Assembly (NCBI GenBank): GCA_011773465.1
Contig: WVXO01000039.1
Coordinates: 10,898 to 74,897, forward strand
DNA: 64,000 bases
From: Candidatus Aminicenantota bacterium
GTDB taxonomy: Bacteria > Acidobacteriota > Aminicenantia > Aminicenantales > Aminicenantaceae
Reading direction: 5' to 3'
Under the pieces are notes generated by a model. That model saw only the letters and a list, made by a program, of their open reading frames with translations. It did no database searches and had not been told where the DNA came from. The translations under genes and the position numbers were made by a program. The number at the start of each line of letters is the position of its first letter. The stretch's first letter is position 1. Shown here in pieces: positions 10,201 to 18,911 of the stretch.

Positions 10201-10702
10201 GCCTTATTTAAGCTTTAAGGGAGAAACGTACGTTAAAGACTATAGAGTGACTTTTTCTCTTGATGGCCCTGTAGACCGTCTCACTCCAGAATTGAGCTCT
10301 TCGCCCCCACTACCGCCAGAAGATGTCCTGGCTCTTCTTGCCTTAGGAGAGTCTTTCAAGCGCACCTATTCTTATGATACGAGCACACTGCTAACCACTT
10401 ACTCTCTTGTGTCTTTTCAGCTTTCAGAAGAAGCAAAGAGGCGCGCTGAAGGCCTTTTCGTCATTGACCGCTTCAGGATCGATCCTTTTATCATGGGTTC
10501 CTCGCCTGAGATGGCAGCTCGCTTGACTGTAGGGAAAAAAATATCGAGAAACTTTTTTATTCTTTATTCTGCCAATCTTAGAACCCAAAGGGAGGAAATT
10601 GCGCGGTTGGAATGGGAACTGACGGATGATCTCTCTATTGTCGGAATCCGTAATGAAGAAGGTCGGATTAGTATTGATGTTAAAATTCATAAGAGATTCT
10701 AG
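7289..10702 (+). CDS. tamB: Translocation and assembly module TamB-like protein
   Basis: 1137 residues with one N-terminal membrane anchor (about residues 8-30), a long beta-helical repeat body and a C-terminal TamB/DUF490 domain. The diagnostic C-terminal features are YFQDRKFRILSGRLSF followed by a proline-rich SPPLPPEDVLALLALG. TamB-type proteins bridge inner and outer membranes and work with a BamA-family partner; they are also implicated in lipid transport. The next gene is exactly such a partner and starts inside the tamB 3' end, supporting a shared operon. A TATAAT box at 7203-7208 may belong to its promoter; the -35 is weak. Confidence 0.9.
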   Translation: MKAYKKLRLLIILFVIVLFLAGSGVVIKNILLNRITKKVQSSFEYSHLHVSVFPPVLILEDVRARTPSPVFSAKKIAVRISYRSLLTRERPFNVSIERPILRLSGTSPKTEKEKREFSFSLPFSVEAGSIKEGEFYFQGKKVSFQSKNINARFSQKKEEFSVQAEAEKNILSLGPTRPMVEGKVSLSVKSHEREIIIKRIEIDGSDFIFKAEGSLLNPLNPDLRLETSLKSKASFVVDFLHLPFDWEGEAEGGGILTRSSEGIAFKGNFSSENLVLNKVFLGKVSGKIDFSEKAAKTVEFSIQKKSMPPEYIRIYLAEDRIAGEAQGVYLDPIMNYFSLPWPVKSPAWGSFSIEDGKVQAEAEFREQDFEADLDRFPFDGRVIFNWDGRDEFTFSSQDLSSSFGQVDVEGKAEVGKELDITIQGEIKDVKQARQFTSVILSRNFDFPEIRGKGRSSIHIFGDYDLPQIKADFAFTPGGYDRFDVDSVEGEVELIRDEFLGRFRIDDPLMKGRISLFSNPEGVKVDIRLDRGLVERIFPGFDFDFPLQGEASGNFEVKMKNEDIQLKGTFSSSSLNFNDKNLKDISGKLKWQGDALSFSEIQFHLHGGVVKGNAWVDLRAEDFDVDISGEEIDLSSLYADVKGNLGFSLKGKGALGQDLAVGNFEIKDLHHIHLQKTEARGQAKLGYSEGRLGLELNGNFFPGENEFSISLALPIPVDVEMFSVDIRGSFTNLDLLLPWKGAKGRVNYLGEVRGGKGFPQIKGAIDFQGSIFPLVRFAHALRDYSGLMFVENNRVSFRSLQAKLGGGDVQGYGELEFGNGKIENIDLKIEGKNLLLSPLERTRALTDGSLNLIKDSNRFVLEGDLLARKLFWRREIDEEFAFYSSPYYEPREEPGFFDNLTLNIRLRAEDNAWMENSLGTARGRFDLTLTGSVITPVVLGDIEALDGNVYFQDRKFRILSGRLSFINPAAIEPYLSFKGETYVKDYRVTFSLDGPVDRLTPELSSSPPLPPEDVLALLALGESFKRTYSYDTSTLLTTYSLVSFQLSEEAKRRAEGLFVIDRFRIDPFIMGSSPEMAARLTVGKKISRNFFILYSANLRTQREEIARLEWELTDDLSIVGIRNEEGRISIDVKIHKRF

Positions 10703-13445
10703 CTTAGGAGAAAGAAAACTAGCGCCATTTTTTCTCCTGTTTTTCTTTATTCTTTTCGTACCCAAGGAATCTTTTTCCCTGTCTCAAAAGCCCTCTCCTC
10801 TCATAGCCAAAGTATCTATCTGGATTGACGGCCAGCCTGACGGTGAAGATATAGCAGAATTGATTCCTGTTAAAGAAGGCGAGGAGTTCTCTTTAAAAAA
10901 GATCAGCAGCAGCATTAAACAGATTTACAGGACCGGGCTTTTCTCTGATGTTCAGGTTTTGAAGGAGGGAGAGCAGGAAATCCAGCTTACTTTTCTTCTG
11001 ACCAGGCGGTATTTTATTAGAAAGATTATTTTTAGGGGAAGACAAAAGGTCTCTCGTAAGGACCTAAAGGAAAGCTTGCTCTCTTTATCCGAGGGAAGTT
11101 TTTTCTCCGATGAGAAGGTGAGCAAGGCTGTTGGAGAATTAAAGGAAGCTCTGACCAAGAAAGGCTATTTTCAACCTGAGATTGAGGCGGTTGCAGAGAG
11201 AGATTTCAAAAGTCCCACGCTTAATGTGATTTTTGAGATTAACTCTGCCAAAACCTACATTATCAAGAAAATCGCTTTTTCAGGAGAAAAGATTATCCCT
11301 GAAGCTGAATTGAAGAAACAGATGAAAATTAAGGAAGGAGATGTTTACGTCCCCTCAGTTATCGATGAGGATCTTACGAGGCTTAAAGAATTTTATAGCT
11401 CGAAGGGCTATCAGAGGACAGAGATTGATATCGAAGAAGCAAGATTTGATGAAGGGAAGCAGGGTGCTTACCTTACTTTAAGAATTATCCCACATGAGAA
11501 AATAGAGATTGTTGTAGAAGGAGCTCAAGTTCCTTTGAGACTTCTGGAACCAATCTGGGAGCCAAGAATATTTGAAGAGTGGGGGCTGGCCGAAGGAGAG
11601 GCAAAAATTATAGGTTACCTGAGGAAAAAAGGTTACCTTTTTTGTTCTGTCAAATCGTCCATTGAAAAAGTGGATAATGAGATGCGCGTTATTTATAAAG
11701 TCAGCCCGGGCGAGAAATTCAAGATTAAGGATATTTCATTTGAAGGTCAGGAATATTTTACTCCTGAACAGCTAAAAAGAGAGCTTGCCTCAAATGCAAA
11801 TGCTCCTTTTTCGAGCTGGATAGATGGGGAAAAACTGTTTGAATTGCCCGCAGAGATAGAATTTCTGTATAAGACCAGAGGATTTCCTGATGCAAGAGTA
11901 AGTTTGAATTTTTTTCCGCAGGGAAAAGAGGTGAGAGCCTATTTTTTTATTGAGGAGGGGAGCCAGGAGAAAATTGAAAAGATATCTTTTGAAGGAACAA
12001 ACCTGTTTAACAAGGAGATCCTTCTTAAGCAAATAGGCAGTTTTGAAGGGGGTTTTTTCTACCAGCCCAAACTCCAGAAAGACATGGAGAGACTTGTTAA
12101 CTTTTACCTGAACCAGGGCGTTAGAGGAACTGAAATTCGGGCCAGGGTTGAACAAATCAGAGAGAATCTTTTCTCTGTTTTTTTCAGTCTTAAAGAAGGG
12201 AAAAAAGTCAAGATTGAGAGAATTTTGACTACGGGAAATGTTGTTACGAAAAGGCGCACTATTATCAGAGAGCTTAGAGTAAAAGAGGGAGAATATGCTC
12301 TCTACGAAAGAATACGAGAGTCGAAAAGAAGGCTTGAAAAGCTGGGTATTTTCACAGAAGTGAAAATGGATGAAATTCCTATCTCTACGGAGAAGGAAAA
12401 CTTGATCGTCAGAGTCAGGGAAGGCAAGAGAAATTATGCCGGGCTCGGTGTAGGATTGGAGACCAGGAGCGAGCGCCAGACTTTTGCTCTCTGGAATAAT
12501 CCGGTCAGGCTTAGAGGAACAGTTGAGTTTATCAAGAGTAATGTTTTAGGTTCAGCAGCTCAGCTCAGCCTCGTTGGGCAATTCAGTTTAAAAGAAAGAA
12601 GAGGGGTTTTTTCCTGGGATCAGCCTTACTTTTTTGGACTCCCGATTCAGACATATATGAACGCTTGGCTGGAGAGAGAAGAGCGGGAGAGCTTTACCTT
12701 CGACCGCCAAGGCGTGAGTCTGACGGCCATCAAGTCCATTTCAAAGAATCTCTTGTTCCTGATGACTATGAGGTGGGCCAGGACAAATTTTGTTACTCTG
12801 CAGATCGAAGAATCAGAAGTTGACCGCCAGCATCGTCCTTTTTCTGCAACTTCTGTCTCCGGTAGCTTCATCTGGGATAGAAGGGATGAACCTTTTAATA
12901 CAGAGAGAGGGTCTTTTTTAAGTTTTGTCGTGGAAAGGGCTTTTCCTTTTCTCAAGTCTGATTCAAATTATTTGAAAAGCTTCATCAAGTATAAGCAGTT
13001 TATCCCTGTTTTTTCCGGTGTTACTTTCAGCACCACAACCCGGCTTGGCCTGGGAGGAGGCAGAAAGCCCATTCCTATTCACGAGAGGTTTTTTGGAGGA
13101 GGCAGCAACTCTTTCCGTGGAGCGAGGTTCGACGAGCTGGGTCCAAAAGACCCTGTTTCGCTAAAGCCTGTCGGAGGAGAAGCTCTTTTTTTGTTAAACT
13201 TTGAACTGACATTTCCACTGATTTCCGCGATTAAAGATCTATCAGGAGCTATTTTTTACGATAAGGGAAATGTTTTCGAGGATACGAAGCATTTCAGCGT
13301 TGCTGCTCTTGAGGATGCTGTGGGGGTCGGAATTCGGTATCGTACTCCTTTGGGTCCCGTACGGTTGGAAGTAGGCTGGAATTTGGATGCAAAGAACGGA
13401 GAAACAAAGCCCTTAGTTTTTATAACGATCGGAAATGTCTTCTAA
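10677..13445 (+). CDS. BamA/TamA-family outer membrane assembly protein with about seven POTRA domains
   Basis: 922 residues from the ATG at 10677, inside the tamB 3' end; an ATG at 10626 in the same frame overlaps more. A hydrophobic signal segment precedes about seven POTRA-like repeats. Their starts read KVSIWIDG, IRKIIFRG, IKKIAFSGE, EIVVEGAQ, IKDISFEGQ, IEKISFEGTN and IERILTTGN. The C-terminal half is a 16-strand Omp85 barrel with the lid-lock motif FFGGGSNSFRGARF (usual consensus GGxxSxRG) and a terminal Phe. BamA usually has five POTRAs and TamA three. The role is outer-membrane protein insertion; BamA versus TamA cannot be decided here. Confidence 0.92.
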   Translation: MLKFIRDSSLGERKLAPFFLLFFFILFVPKESFSLSQKPSPLIAKVSIWIDGQPDGEDIAELIPVKEGEEFSLKKISSSIKQIYRTGLFSDVQVLKEGEQEIQLTFLLTRRYFIRKIIFRGRQKVSRKDLKESLLSLSEGSFFSDEKVSKAVGELKEALTKKGYFQPEIEAVAERDFKSPTLNVIFEINSAKTYIIKKIAFSGEKIIPEAELKKQMKIKEGDVYVPSVIDEDLTRLKEFYSSKGYQRTEIDIEEARFDEGKQGAYLTLRIIPHEKIEIVVEGAQVPLRLLEPIWEPRIFEEWGLAEGEAKIIGYLRKKGYLFCSVKSSIEKVDNEMRVIYKVSPGEKFKIKDISFEGQEYFTPEQLKRELASNANAPFSSWIDGEKLFELPAEIEFLYKTRGFPDARVSLNFFPQGKEVRAYFFIEEGSQEKIEKISFEGTNLFNKEILLKQIGSFEGGFFYQPKLQKDMERLVNFYLNQGVRGTEIRARVEQIRENLFSVFFSLKEGKKVKIERILTTGNVVTKRRTIIRELRVKEGEYALYERIRESKRRLEKLGIFTEVKMDEIPISTEKENLIVRVREGKRNYAGLGVGLETRSERQTFALWNNPVRLRGTVEFIKSNVLGSAAQLSLVGQFSLKERRGVFSWDQPYFFGLPIQTYMNAWLEREERESFTFDRQGVSLTAIKSISKNLLFLMTMRWARTNFVTLQIEESEVDRQHRPFSATSVSGSFIWDRRDEPFNTERGSFLSFVVERAFPFLKSDSNYLKSFIKYKQFIPVFSGVTFSTTTRLGLGGGRKPIPIHERFFGGGSNSFRGARFDELGPKDPVSLKPVGGEALFLLNFELTFPLISAIKDLSGAIFYDKGNVFEDTKHFSVAALEDAVGVGIRYRTPLGPVRLEVGWNLDAKNGETKPLVFITIGNVF

Positions 13446-14109
13446 AAATATGCTTAGAAGGAGAAGGTTGATTATTTTCCTCCGGACTTTTTTCTTTCAA
13501 TTGATTAAGTTTATTTTTTTACTTTTTGCAGTTTACTGTTTTTCAGAAACGATAGACCGCATAGTGGGCGTGGTCAACGAGCAGGTCATAACATTAACTG
13601 ATTTAAGGATTGTGGAGGCATTTGGCCTCTACGAGGAAGATTTCAAAGAAAAGTCTGGAGATCTTCGTCCATTGATACTGGAATGGCTGATTGATCAAAA
13701 ACTGGTTATTGCTTTGGCAGGCAAAGAAATCTTTGCAGAAAACGAGGAGTTGGACTCTTTCCAGGCAAGAATAATTGAGAAATTGGGTAATGATCAGGCC
13801 CGCATAAGGCTTGAAGAGTTTGGCCTGGATTGGCAGGATTTAAGAGGTTATATCCTCGAGAAAATAGTCTATCAAAAAATCATCTCTCGAAAATTTGGCC
13901 AGCGAAATATCGTAAGTTTAAAGGAAATCGAGGACTATTACCAACAGAACTATGTCCCTTCTCAAAGAGAGAAGGGATTGGAGGCTCAACCGATGGTGGA
14001 GGTTCTCGACGAGATTGAATCCCGTATCATCCAGGAAGAAATTAAAACTCAAATTAAAGATTGGATAAAAAACCTACGGAAAAAGGCGGATATACAGAAA
14101 TTATTGTAG
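13435..14109 (+). CDS. SurA-like periplasmic chaperone lacking a PPIase domain
   Basis: 224 residues with an N-terminal membrane/signal segment, then the SurA N-terminal signature (RIVGVVNEQVITLTDL). This is followed by helical chaperone core and a C-terminal helix that would normally pack back onto it. No parvulin PPIase domain lies between them, so this is a minimal SurA/SurA_N protein. It overlaps the BamA-like gene by 11 bases, matching a role delivering outer-membrane proteins. An ATG five codons in is an alternative start. Its TAG stop (14107-14109) is supplied by a family A palindrome. Confidence 0.82.
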   Translation: MSSKNMLRRRRLIIFLRTFFFQLIKFIFLLFAVYCFSETIDRIVGVVNEQVITLTDLRIVEAFGLYEEDFKEKSGDLRPLILEWLIDQKLVIALAGKEIFAENEELDSFQARIIEKLGNDQARIRLEEFGLDWQDLRGYILEKIVYQKIISRKFGQRNIVSLKEIEDYYQQNYVPSQREKGLEAQPMVEVLDEIESRIIQEEIKTQIKDWIKNLRKKADIQKLL

Positions 14110-14347
14110 GGGCTTGATTCATCAAAACCACCTTAAAGATATATATATGTATATATAATGATTTGCAATTTATGTAGGGGTTTGATTCATCAAACCCACG
14201 ATTGATTCTGATGTAGGGGCTTGATTCATAAGATCCGCACTTAGCGATTTGCAGATAGGATTGTAGGGGCTTGATTCATCAAGCCCACCTTAAAAATATA
14301 ATCAATGATTTATAGTTAATGCAGGGATTTGATTCATCAAACCCACC
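14106..14347. repeat. Five-copy family A palindrome cluster
   Basis: Copies lie at 14106-14132 (right arm mutated to ATCAAAACC), 14174-14199, 14213-14240 (right arm mutated to ATAAGATCC), 14263-14288 and 14321-14347. This fills the 302-base gap before fabD. The stretch from about 14205 to 14295 is nearly identical to 16012-16100, including the mutated right arm, so the block has been duplicated. The ATAT-rich spacer at 14143-14160 holds nothing recognisable. Confidence 0.9.
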
Positions 14348-14411
14348 TTTTAAAATATATATAATGATGTTATATAATATCGCAAAATAAATCATCGATT
14401 AGTAAGGAGTT

Positions 14412-15347
14412 ATGATGAATCGTGTGGCCTTTTTGTTTCCTGGGCAGGGTTCTCAAGGAGTAGGCATGGGAAAGGATTTTTACGATTTTTCATCCCAGGC
14501 TCAGGAGATTTTTTTGAGGGCAGATGAAACTCTCGGCTTCAAAATATCGAAGCTTTGTTTTGAGGGGCCGGAGGAAGAGCTGAAACTGACCCAGAACACA
14601 CAGCCTGCTCTTCTCATCGTAAGCTTCGTTGCTTATGTCCTTTTGGGAAAGGAAGCTTGGATAGCAGCCGGGCATAGTCTGGGGGAATATTCGGCCCTTG
14701 TGGCAGCTGGTTCTTTGAAATTTGAGGATGCACTTCTCCTCGTTCATAAAAGAGGAATTTATATGCAGGAGGCTGTGCCTGAAGGAGAGGGAGCCATGGC
14801 CGCCGTACTTGGCTGTGGTTTTGAAGATGTTGAAAAGGCTTTGGCAAAGATAAAAAAGGGAGTCGTGGAGATTGCGAACTGGAACAGCCAGGAACAGATT
14901 GTAATATCCGGACATAAAAAAGCTGTTCATAAGGCTTTAGCTGTAATTAATCCTCCCGGCTCAGTCATGTTACCGGTGAGTGCTCCTTTTCATTGCAAGC
15001 TTATGAAGAGCGCTGAAGAGAAGCTCTCTTACGATTTGGATCATGCGGAGTTTAAGGATCTGAAGTTTCCGATAATTACAAACGTGGATGCGGAAGTGAT
15101 TCATAAGGGAGACCAAGCAAGAGACGCCTTGAAAAGGCAGGTTACGCGGCCTGTGCTCTGGTATAAATCAATGGAAATGTTGCTTGAGGAAAAGGCTGAT
15201 CCGTTTGTGGAATTGGGTTCAGGAAAAGTCTTATCAGGGCTGGCCAAGAGAATAAGCAGAAAAAGAGCATCTCCTCCTACAATTTTTAACGTAGAAGATC
15301 CAGTAACCCTGGAAAAAGTAATGGAGGCTATTTCAAGAGTGCTTTGA
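14412..15347 (+). CDS. fabD: Malonyl-CoA:ACP transacylase
   Basis: 311 residues. FabD charges acyl carrier protein with malonyl groups for fatty acid synthesis. Visible are FPGQGSQGVGMG at the N-terminus, the nucleophile elbow GHSLGEYSAL with Ser89, and the catalytic His194 in SAPFHCKLM. QNTQPALL is also typical. Length is standard. The start has two adjacent ATGs with AAGGAG upstream. No other fab genes adjoin it, so it is a stand-alone unit; its 3' end overlaps convergent pgsA by 15 bases. Confidence 0.96.
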   Translation: MMNRVAFLFPGQGSQGVGMGKDFYDFSSQAQEIFLRADETLGFKISKLCFEGPEEELKLTQNTQPALLIVSFVAYVLLGKEAWIAAGHSLGEYSALVAAGSLKFEDALLLVHKRGIYMQEAVPEGEGAMAAVLGCGFEDVEKALAKIKKGVVEIANWNSQEQIVISGHKKAVHKALAVINPPGSVMLPVSAPFHCKLMKSAEEKLSYDLDHAEFKDLKFPIITNVDAEVIHKGDQARDALKRQVTRPVLWYKSMEMLLEEKADPFVELGSGKVLSGLAKRISRKRASPPTIFNVEDPVTLEKVMEAISRVL

Positions 15348-15881
15348 CATTACACGGGGACCAAATCTTATATAGTATTCTGCGGCAGAAATAGTGGCAA
15401 TGGCTATAACCACCCAGAGGCCGATTTGAGAAATAAAGTTGAAGCGCCCCAGGTATTCCTCTCCTAGTATCAATAAGCATATTGTAACTGCTTCTGAAAT
15501 CATTTTGAATTTGCCAAGCCTCGAAGAAGCGATGTGGATTCCTTTGGAGGAGGCAATTGCCCTAAATCCTGTGACAGCTATTTCCCTTCCTAAGATTATG
15601 ACAACCATCCAGGCTGAGACAGCGCCCAATTCTACAAGGCAGATGAAGGCTGAGGCGATCAGCAGCTTATCTGCTATTGGATCTAAAATCTGTCCCAAGA
15701 TCGTTACCTGTTTTCTCTTTCTTGCCAAGAGCCCGTCAAGAGTGTCAGTTAGCGCGGCCAAAAGGAAAATTATCACAGCCACCAGTTCTTTCCCCTCAAA
15801 TTGAGTCAGGAGCACGACTACTAAAAGCGGGATGGCGAGTATTCTCAGCATGGTGAGGAGATTGGGTACATTCATTTTCAA
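15333..15881 (-). CDS. pgsA: CDP-diacylglycerol--glycerol-3-phosphate 3-phosphatidyltransferase
   Basis: 182-residue membrane enzyme that makes phosphatidylglycerol phosphate from CDP-diacylglycerol. The CDP-alcohol phosphotransferase motif DGx2ARx8Gx3Dx3D is complete (it begins DGLLARKRK and ends LDPIAD). The N-terminus MNVPNLLTMLRILAIP is characteristic of PgsA. About five transmembrane helices are apparent. The gene is convergent with fabD, with overlapping stop regions, and has repeats upstream. Confidence 0.95.
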   Translation of the reverse strand: MKMNVPNLLTMLRILAIPLLVVVLLTQFEGKELVAVIIFLLAALTDTLDGLLARKRKQVTILGQILDPIADKLLIASAFICLVELGAVSAWMVVIILGREIAVTGFRAIASSKGIHIASSRLGKFKMISEAVTICLLILGEEYLGRFNFISQIGLWVVIAIATISAAEYYIRFGPRVMSKHS

Positions 15882-15916
15882 GCAGATATACTATAGCCTG
15901 TCCGCATTGTCAAATT

Positions 15917-16091
15917 GTAGGGATTTGATTCATCAAGCCCACGATTGATTCTTATCTTGGGTTATGATTTATCAAACCCGCCTTTAAAAATATAATCGAT
16001 GATTTGCAGTTAATGTAGGGGCTTGATTCATAAGATCCACACTTAGTGATTTGCAGATAGGATTGTAGGGGCTTGATTCATCAAGCCCACC
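15917..16091. repeat. Family A palindrome cluster, partly duplicated from the one at 14.2 kb
   Basis: Copies lie at 15917-15942, 15958-15982 (degenerate left arm), 16015-16042 (mutated right arm ATAAGATCC) and 16064-16091. The rest of the 15882-16271 gap has TCTAATAACGGAA at about 16187, which recurs near 50797 followed in both places by GG and ATGCTT. CCTGTCCCC at about 16213-16221 resembles the arm of the hairpin at 33979-34028. No gene is visible here. Confidence 0.88.
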
Positions 16092-16271
16092 TTTTAAAAT
16101 ATGTGCAATGATTTATAGTCAATGTCAGGATTTCATATAACCCGCATTTTGATTTTTAGAATGATATCGATTTCCCAAAACATTTTCTAATAACGGAAAT
16201 GGAGATGCTTACCCTGTCCCCTTTTTTCTTGAAAAATCGGATATGTCTGAGTATATTTGTGTCTAAGGGAT

Positions 16272-18911
16272 ATGGCCAAGAAGAATTCCTCCACACCGAT
16301 GATGGAACAGTATTTGCGGATCAAAAAGGATTATCAGGATGCTCTTTTATTTTTTCGTTTGGGTGATTTCTACGAGATGTTTTATGAGGACGCAAAGATT
16401 GCATCTCCGGTACTGGAAATTGCCTTAACTTCACGCCAGAAAGTCCCGATGTGTGGAGTCCCTTATCATGCGGCTGATTCATATTTAGGCAAGCTTCTCA
16501 GGCAAGGCTTTAAAGTAGCAATCTGCGAACAAGTAGAGGATGCAAAGCTGGCAAGGGGAGTGGTGAAGAGAGATGTGATTAAAGTTTTAACTCCGGGAAC
16601 TGCTGTTGAATTGGAGCCTGAGGGCGCTAAAGAAAGCAATTATATTGCCAGTTTGTTTCTAAAAGATAAGGGTTGGGGATTGGCTCTTATTGATTTGGCT
16701 TCTGGCCAGATGAGAGCCGCTCAAAGCGATTCTGAGGACAAGAGGGTGCTGCCTGATGAGCTCTTCAAGGTTTCGCCAACTGAAATTGTTTTCCCAGAGG
16801 GAGAGGAAAAGCATGTTATCGAGATTCTCTCCAGGAACAACATGATTTCTATCCTGAAAAGCCCTCTGGAAGATTGGACTTTTGATTATTCTCAGGCTAA
16901 AAATTTTTTGGAGGATCATTTCAGGGTCAAATCTTTGGCGGGTTTTGACCTTGCCGACAAGGACATGGCAGTCTCAGCGGCCGGTGCTCTTCTGTATTAT
17001 CTTAAGAAAGTAAGAAGGGATTCCCTCTCCCTTGTCTATAAAATCTCTTACGTACAATCAGGCACACAGATGATCCTTGATGCTACGGCCATAAAAAACT
17101 TGGAACTCGTGAGGAACTTGAGGGACGGAGGAAGGAAGGATTCCCTGCTTGATATTATCGACTTCACGGTGACTTCTATGGGCTCCAGACTTATCCGCAA
17201 CTGGCTCCTTCAGCCCCTCCTGAGCTGTGCGGATATAGAAAAAAGGCTGGAAGCTGTCTCGGAGTTTCTCAGCCGCACTATAGAGCGCAAAGAATTAAGG
17301 GAGAGCTTGAAAGGGATATTCGATTTAGAGCGCCTCAAAGGAAAAATTTCCTTGGCGGTTGCTCATGCTAGAGATTTGGTTTCATTGAAAAAATCACTTT
17401 TGCCTCTTCCTCAAATTCAAAAGATTATTAAGCCTTTTTCCTCAAAGGCGATAAAGAAGATCCATAAGTTTTGGGATGATGCTCAGGATCTTGTGGACTT
17501 GATTGAAAGGGCCATCCTGGAAGAGCCTGCTTTCTTGCTTACTGAAGGAAGGATAATCAAAGATGGCTTCAATTCAGAACTTGATGAGCTTAGAAAATTG
17601 AGCCGTTCCGGAAAAAGCTTTATCACTTCCCTTGAAAAGAAAGAAAGAGAAAAAACAGGAATCTCCTCTCTTAAGATCCGTTTTAACAAGGTCTTTGGCT
17701 ACTATATTGAAGTCACCAAGCCCAACTTGTCCCTGGTTCCCGCTGATTATATTCGAAAACAGACTCTTGTTAATTCTGAAAGGTTTAGCACCCCTGAACT
17801 TAAAGAATACGAAGAGAAAGTCTTAACAGCTGAGGAGCGGATAGCGGATTTAGAGTACAACCTTTTCCTCAAGATTAGGGAAAAGATTTCCAAAGAAACC
17901 ACGCGCCTCCAGAAGATTGCCTCTGATGTGTCTCGACTTGATGTCCTTTCTTCACTGGCCGAGTTAGCTTCCATACGTAACTATCGTCGTCCCAAGGTGA
18001 CCAAAGGAGAGAAGATAACCATTGTGGAAGGGCGGCATCCTGTTATCGAAGTCACTCAAGAAGATCCCTTTATACCTAATGATACATATCTGGATAGAGC
18101 AGAGAATCAAATTCTGATCGTCACCGGTCCAAACATGGGAGGGAAATCCACCTACCTGAGACAGGTCGCCCTGATCTGTATCTTGGCGCAGATGGGCTCG
18201 TTTGTGCCTGCCAAAGAAGCTGAGATAGGTACGGTAGACCGCATTTTTACCCGTATAGGAGCTATGGATTTCTTAAGCGTCGGTCAGTCTACTTTCATGG
18301 TGGAGATGCTCGAGACAGCGAGGATTTTAAACAATGCTACAGAGAAAAGCTTGATCCTGCTTGATGAGATTGGGAGGGGGACGAGCACTTTTGATGGTCT
18401 GAGCATTGCCTGGGCGGTGGCTGAATACCTCCATGAAAAGGAAGAAATTCGGGCCAAAACCTTGTTTGCCACCCACTATCATGAATTGACTGAGCTTGCC
18501 CTGACTTTAAACAGGATCAAAAATTACCATGTTTCTGTAAAAGAGTGGAAAGATGATATTATTTTCTTGAGGAAGATAGTCTCCGGTCCTTCAGACCAGA
18601 GTTATGGCATTCACGTGGCCAAGCTTGCCGGAATTCCCCGGTCTGTTGTGGATAGAGCCAAGGAAATCCTGTTTAATCTGGAGAAGCAGGAGCTCGATGA
18701 TTTAGGACTCCCGAGGCTCGCCTACCGGTCTTCGAAGAAACGGGATAAGGCCCAGCTTCTTTTATTCAAAGAAGATAGAAAACAGGAACTGCTAAAGGAT
18801 ATTGAAGATGAAATAGAGAAGTGCGATATTTCTGATCTTAAGCCTCTAGATGCCCTGAATTTTCTCAGCCAGCTAAAGGAAAAGATTAAAAGCATGAAAA
18901 ATAAGATGTAG
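16272..18911 (+). CDS. mutS: DNA mismatch repair protein MutS
   Basis: 879 residues from ATG 16272 with AAGGGA just upstream; a TTG 15 bases earlier is in frame but has no such site. Mismatch-binding domain I carries the FYEMF motif near residue 35. The clamp/lever region follows, then the ATPase with Walker A GPNMGGKST near residue 618, Walker B LILLDEIGRGTSTFDG and the THYHELT loop. Length is that of MutS1. No mutL is in the window. The TAG stop (18909-18911) is contributed by a family A palindrome. Confidence 0.97.
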   Translation: MAKKNSSTPMMEQYLRIKKDYQDALLFFRLGDFYEMFYEDAKIASPVLEIALTSRQKVPMCGVPYHAADSYLGKLLRQGFKVAICEQVEDAKLARGVVKRDVIKVLTPGTAVELEPEGAKESNYIASLFLKDKGWGLALIDLASGQMRAAQSDSEDKRVLPDELFKVSPTEIVFPEGEEKHVIEILSRNNMISILKSPLEDWTFDYSQAKNFLEDHFRVKSLAGFDLADKDMAVSAAGALLYYLKKVRRDSLSLVYKISYVQSGTQMILDATAIKNLELVRNLRDGGRKDSLLDIIDFTVTSMGSRLIRNWLLQPLLSCADIEKRLEAVSEFLSRTIERKELRESLKGIFDLERLKGKISLAVAHARDLVSLKKSLLPLPQIQKIIKPFSSKAIKKIHKFWDDAQDLVDLIERAILEEPAFLLTEGRIIKDGFNSELDELRKLSRSGKSFITSLEKKEREKTGISSLKIRFNKVFGYYIEVTKPNLSLVPADYIRKQTLVNSERFSTPELKEYEEKVLTAEERIADLEYNLFLKIREKISKETTRLQKIASDVSRLDVLSSLAELASIRNYRRPKVTKGEKITIVEGRHPVIEVTQEDPFIPNDTYLDRAENQILIVTGPNMGGKSTYLRQVALICILAQMGSFVPAKEAEIGTVDRIFTRIGAMDFLSVGQSTFMVEMLETARILNNATEKSLILLDEIGRGTSTFDGLSIAWAVAEYLHEKEEIRAKTLFATHYHELTELALTLNRIKNYHVSVKEWKDDIIFLRKIVSGPSDQSYGIHVAKLAGIPRSVVDRAKEILFNLEKQELDDLGLPRLAYRSSKKRDKAQLLLFKEDRKQELLKDIEDEIEKCDISDLKPLDALNFLSQLKEKIKSMKNKM

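Noticed and set aside
12647-12955. Open frame on the strand opposite the BamA-like barrel, and similar long antisense frames at 20814-21215 and 35733-36119
   Set aside because: They lie wholly within well-identified genes on the other strand, have no ribosome site and show low-complexity shadow composition.
14106-14347. Possible CRISPR array (short palindromic repeats at 40-60 base intervals)
   Set aside because: Spacing is irregular, orientation varies elsewhere, the intervals themselves are partly duplicated between clusters, and there are no cas genes. These are REP-like hairpins.
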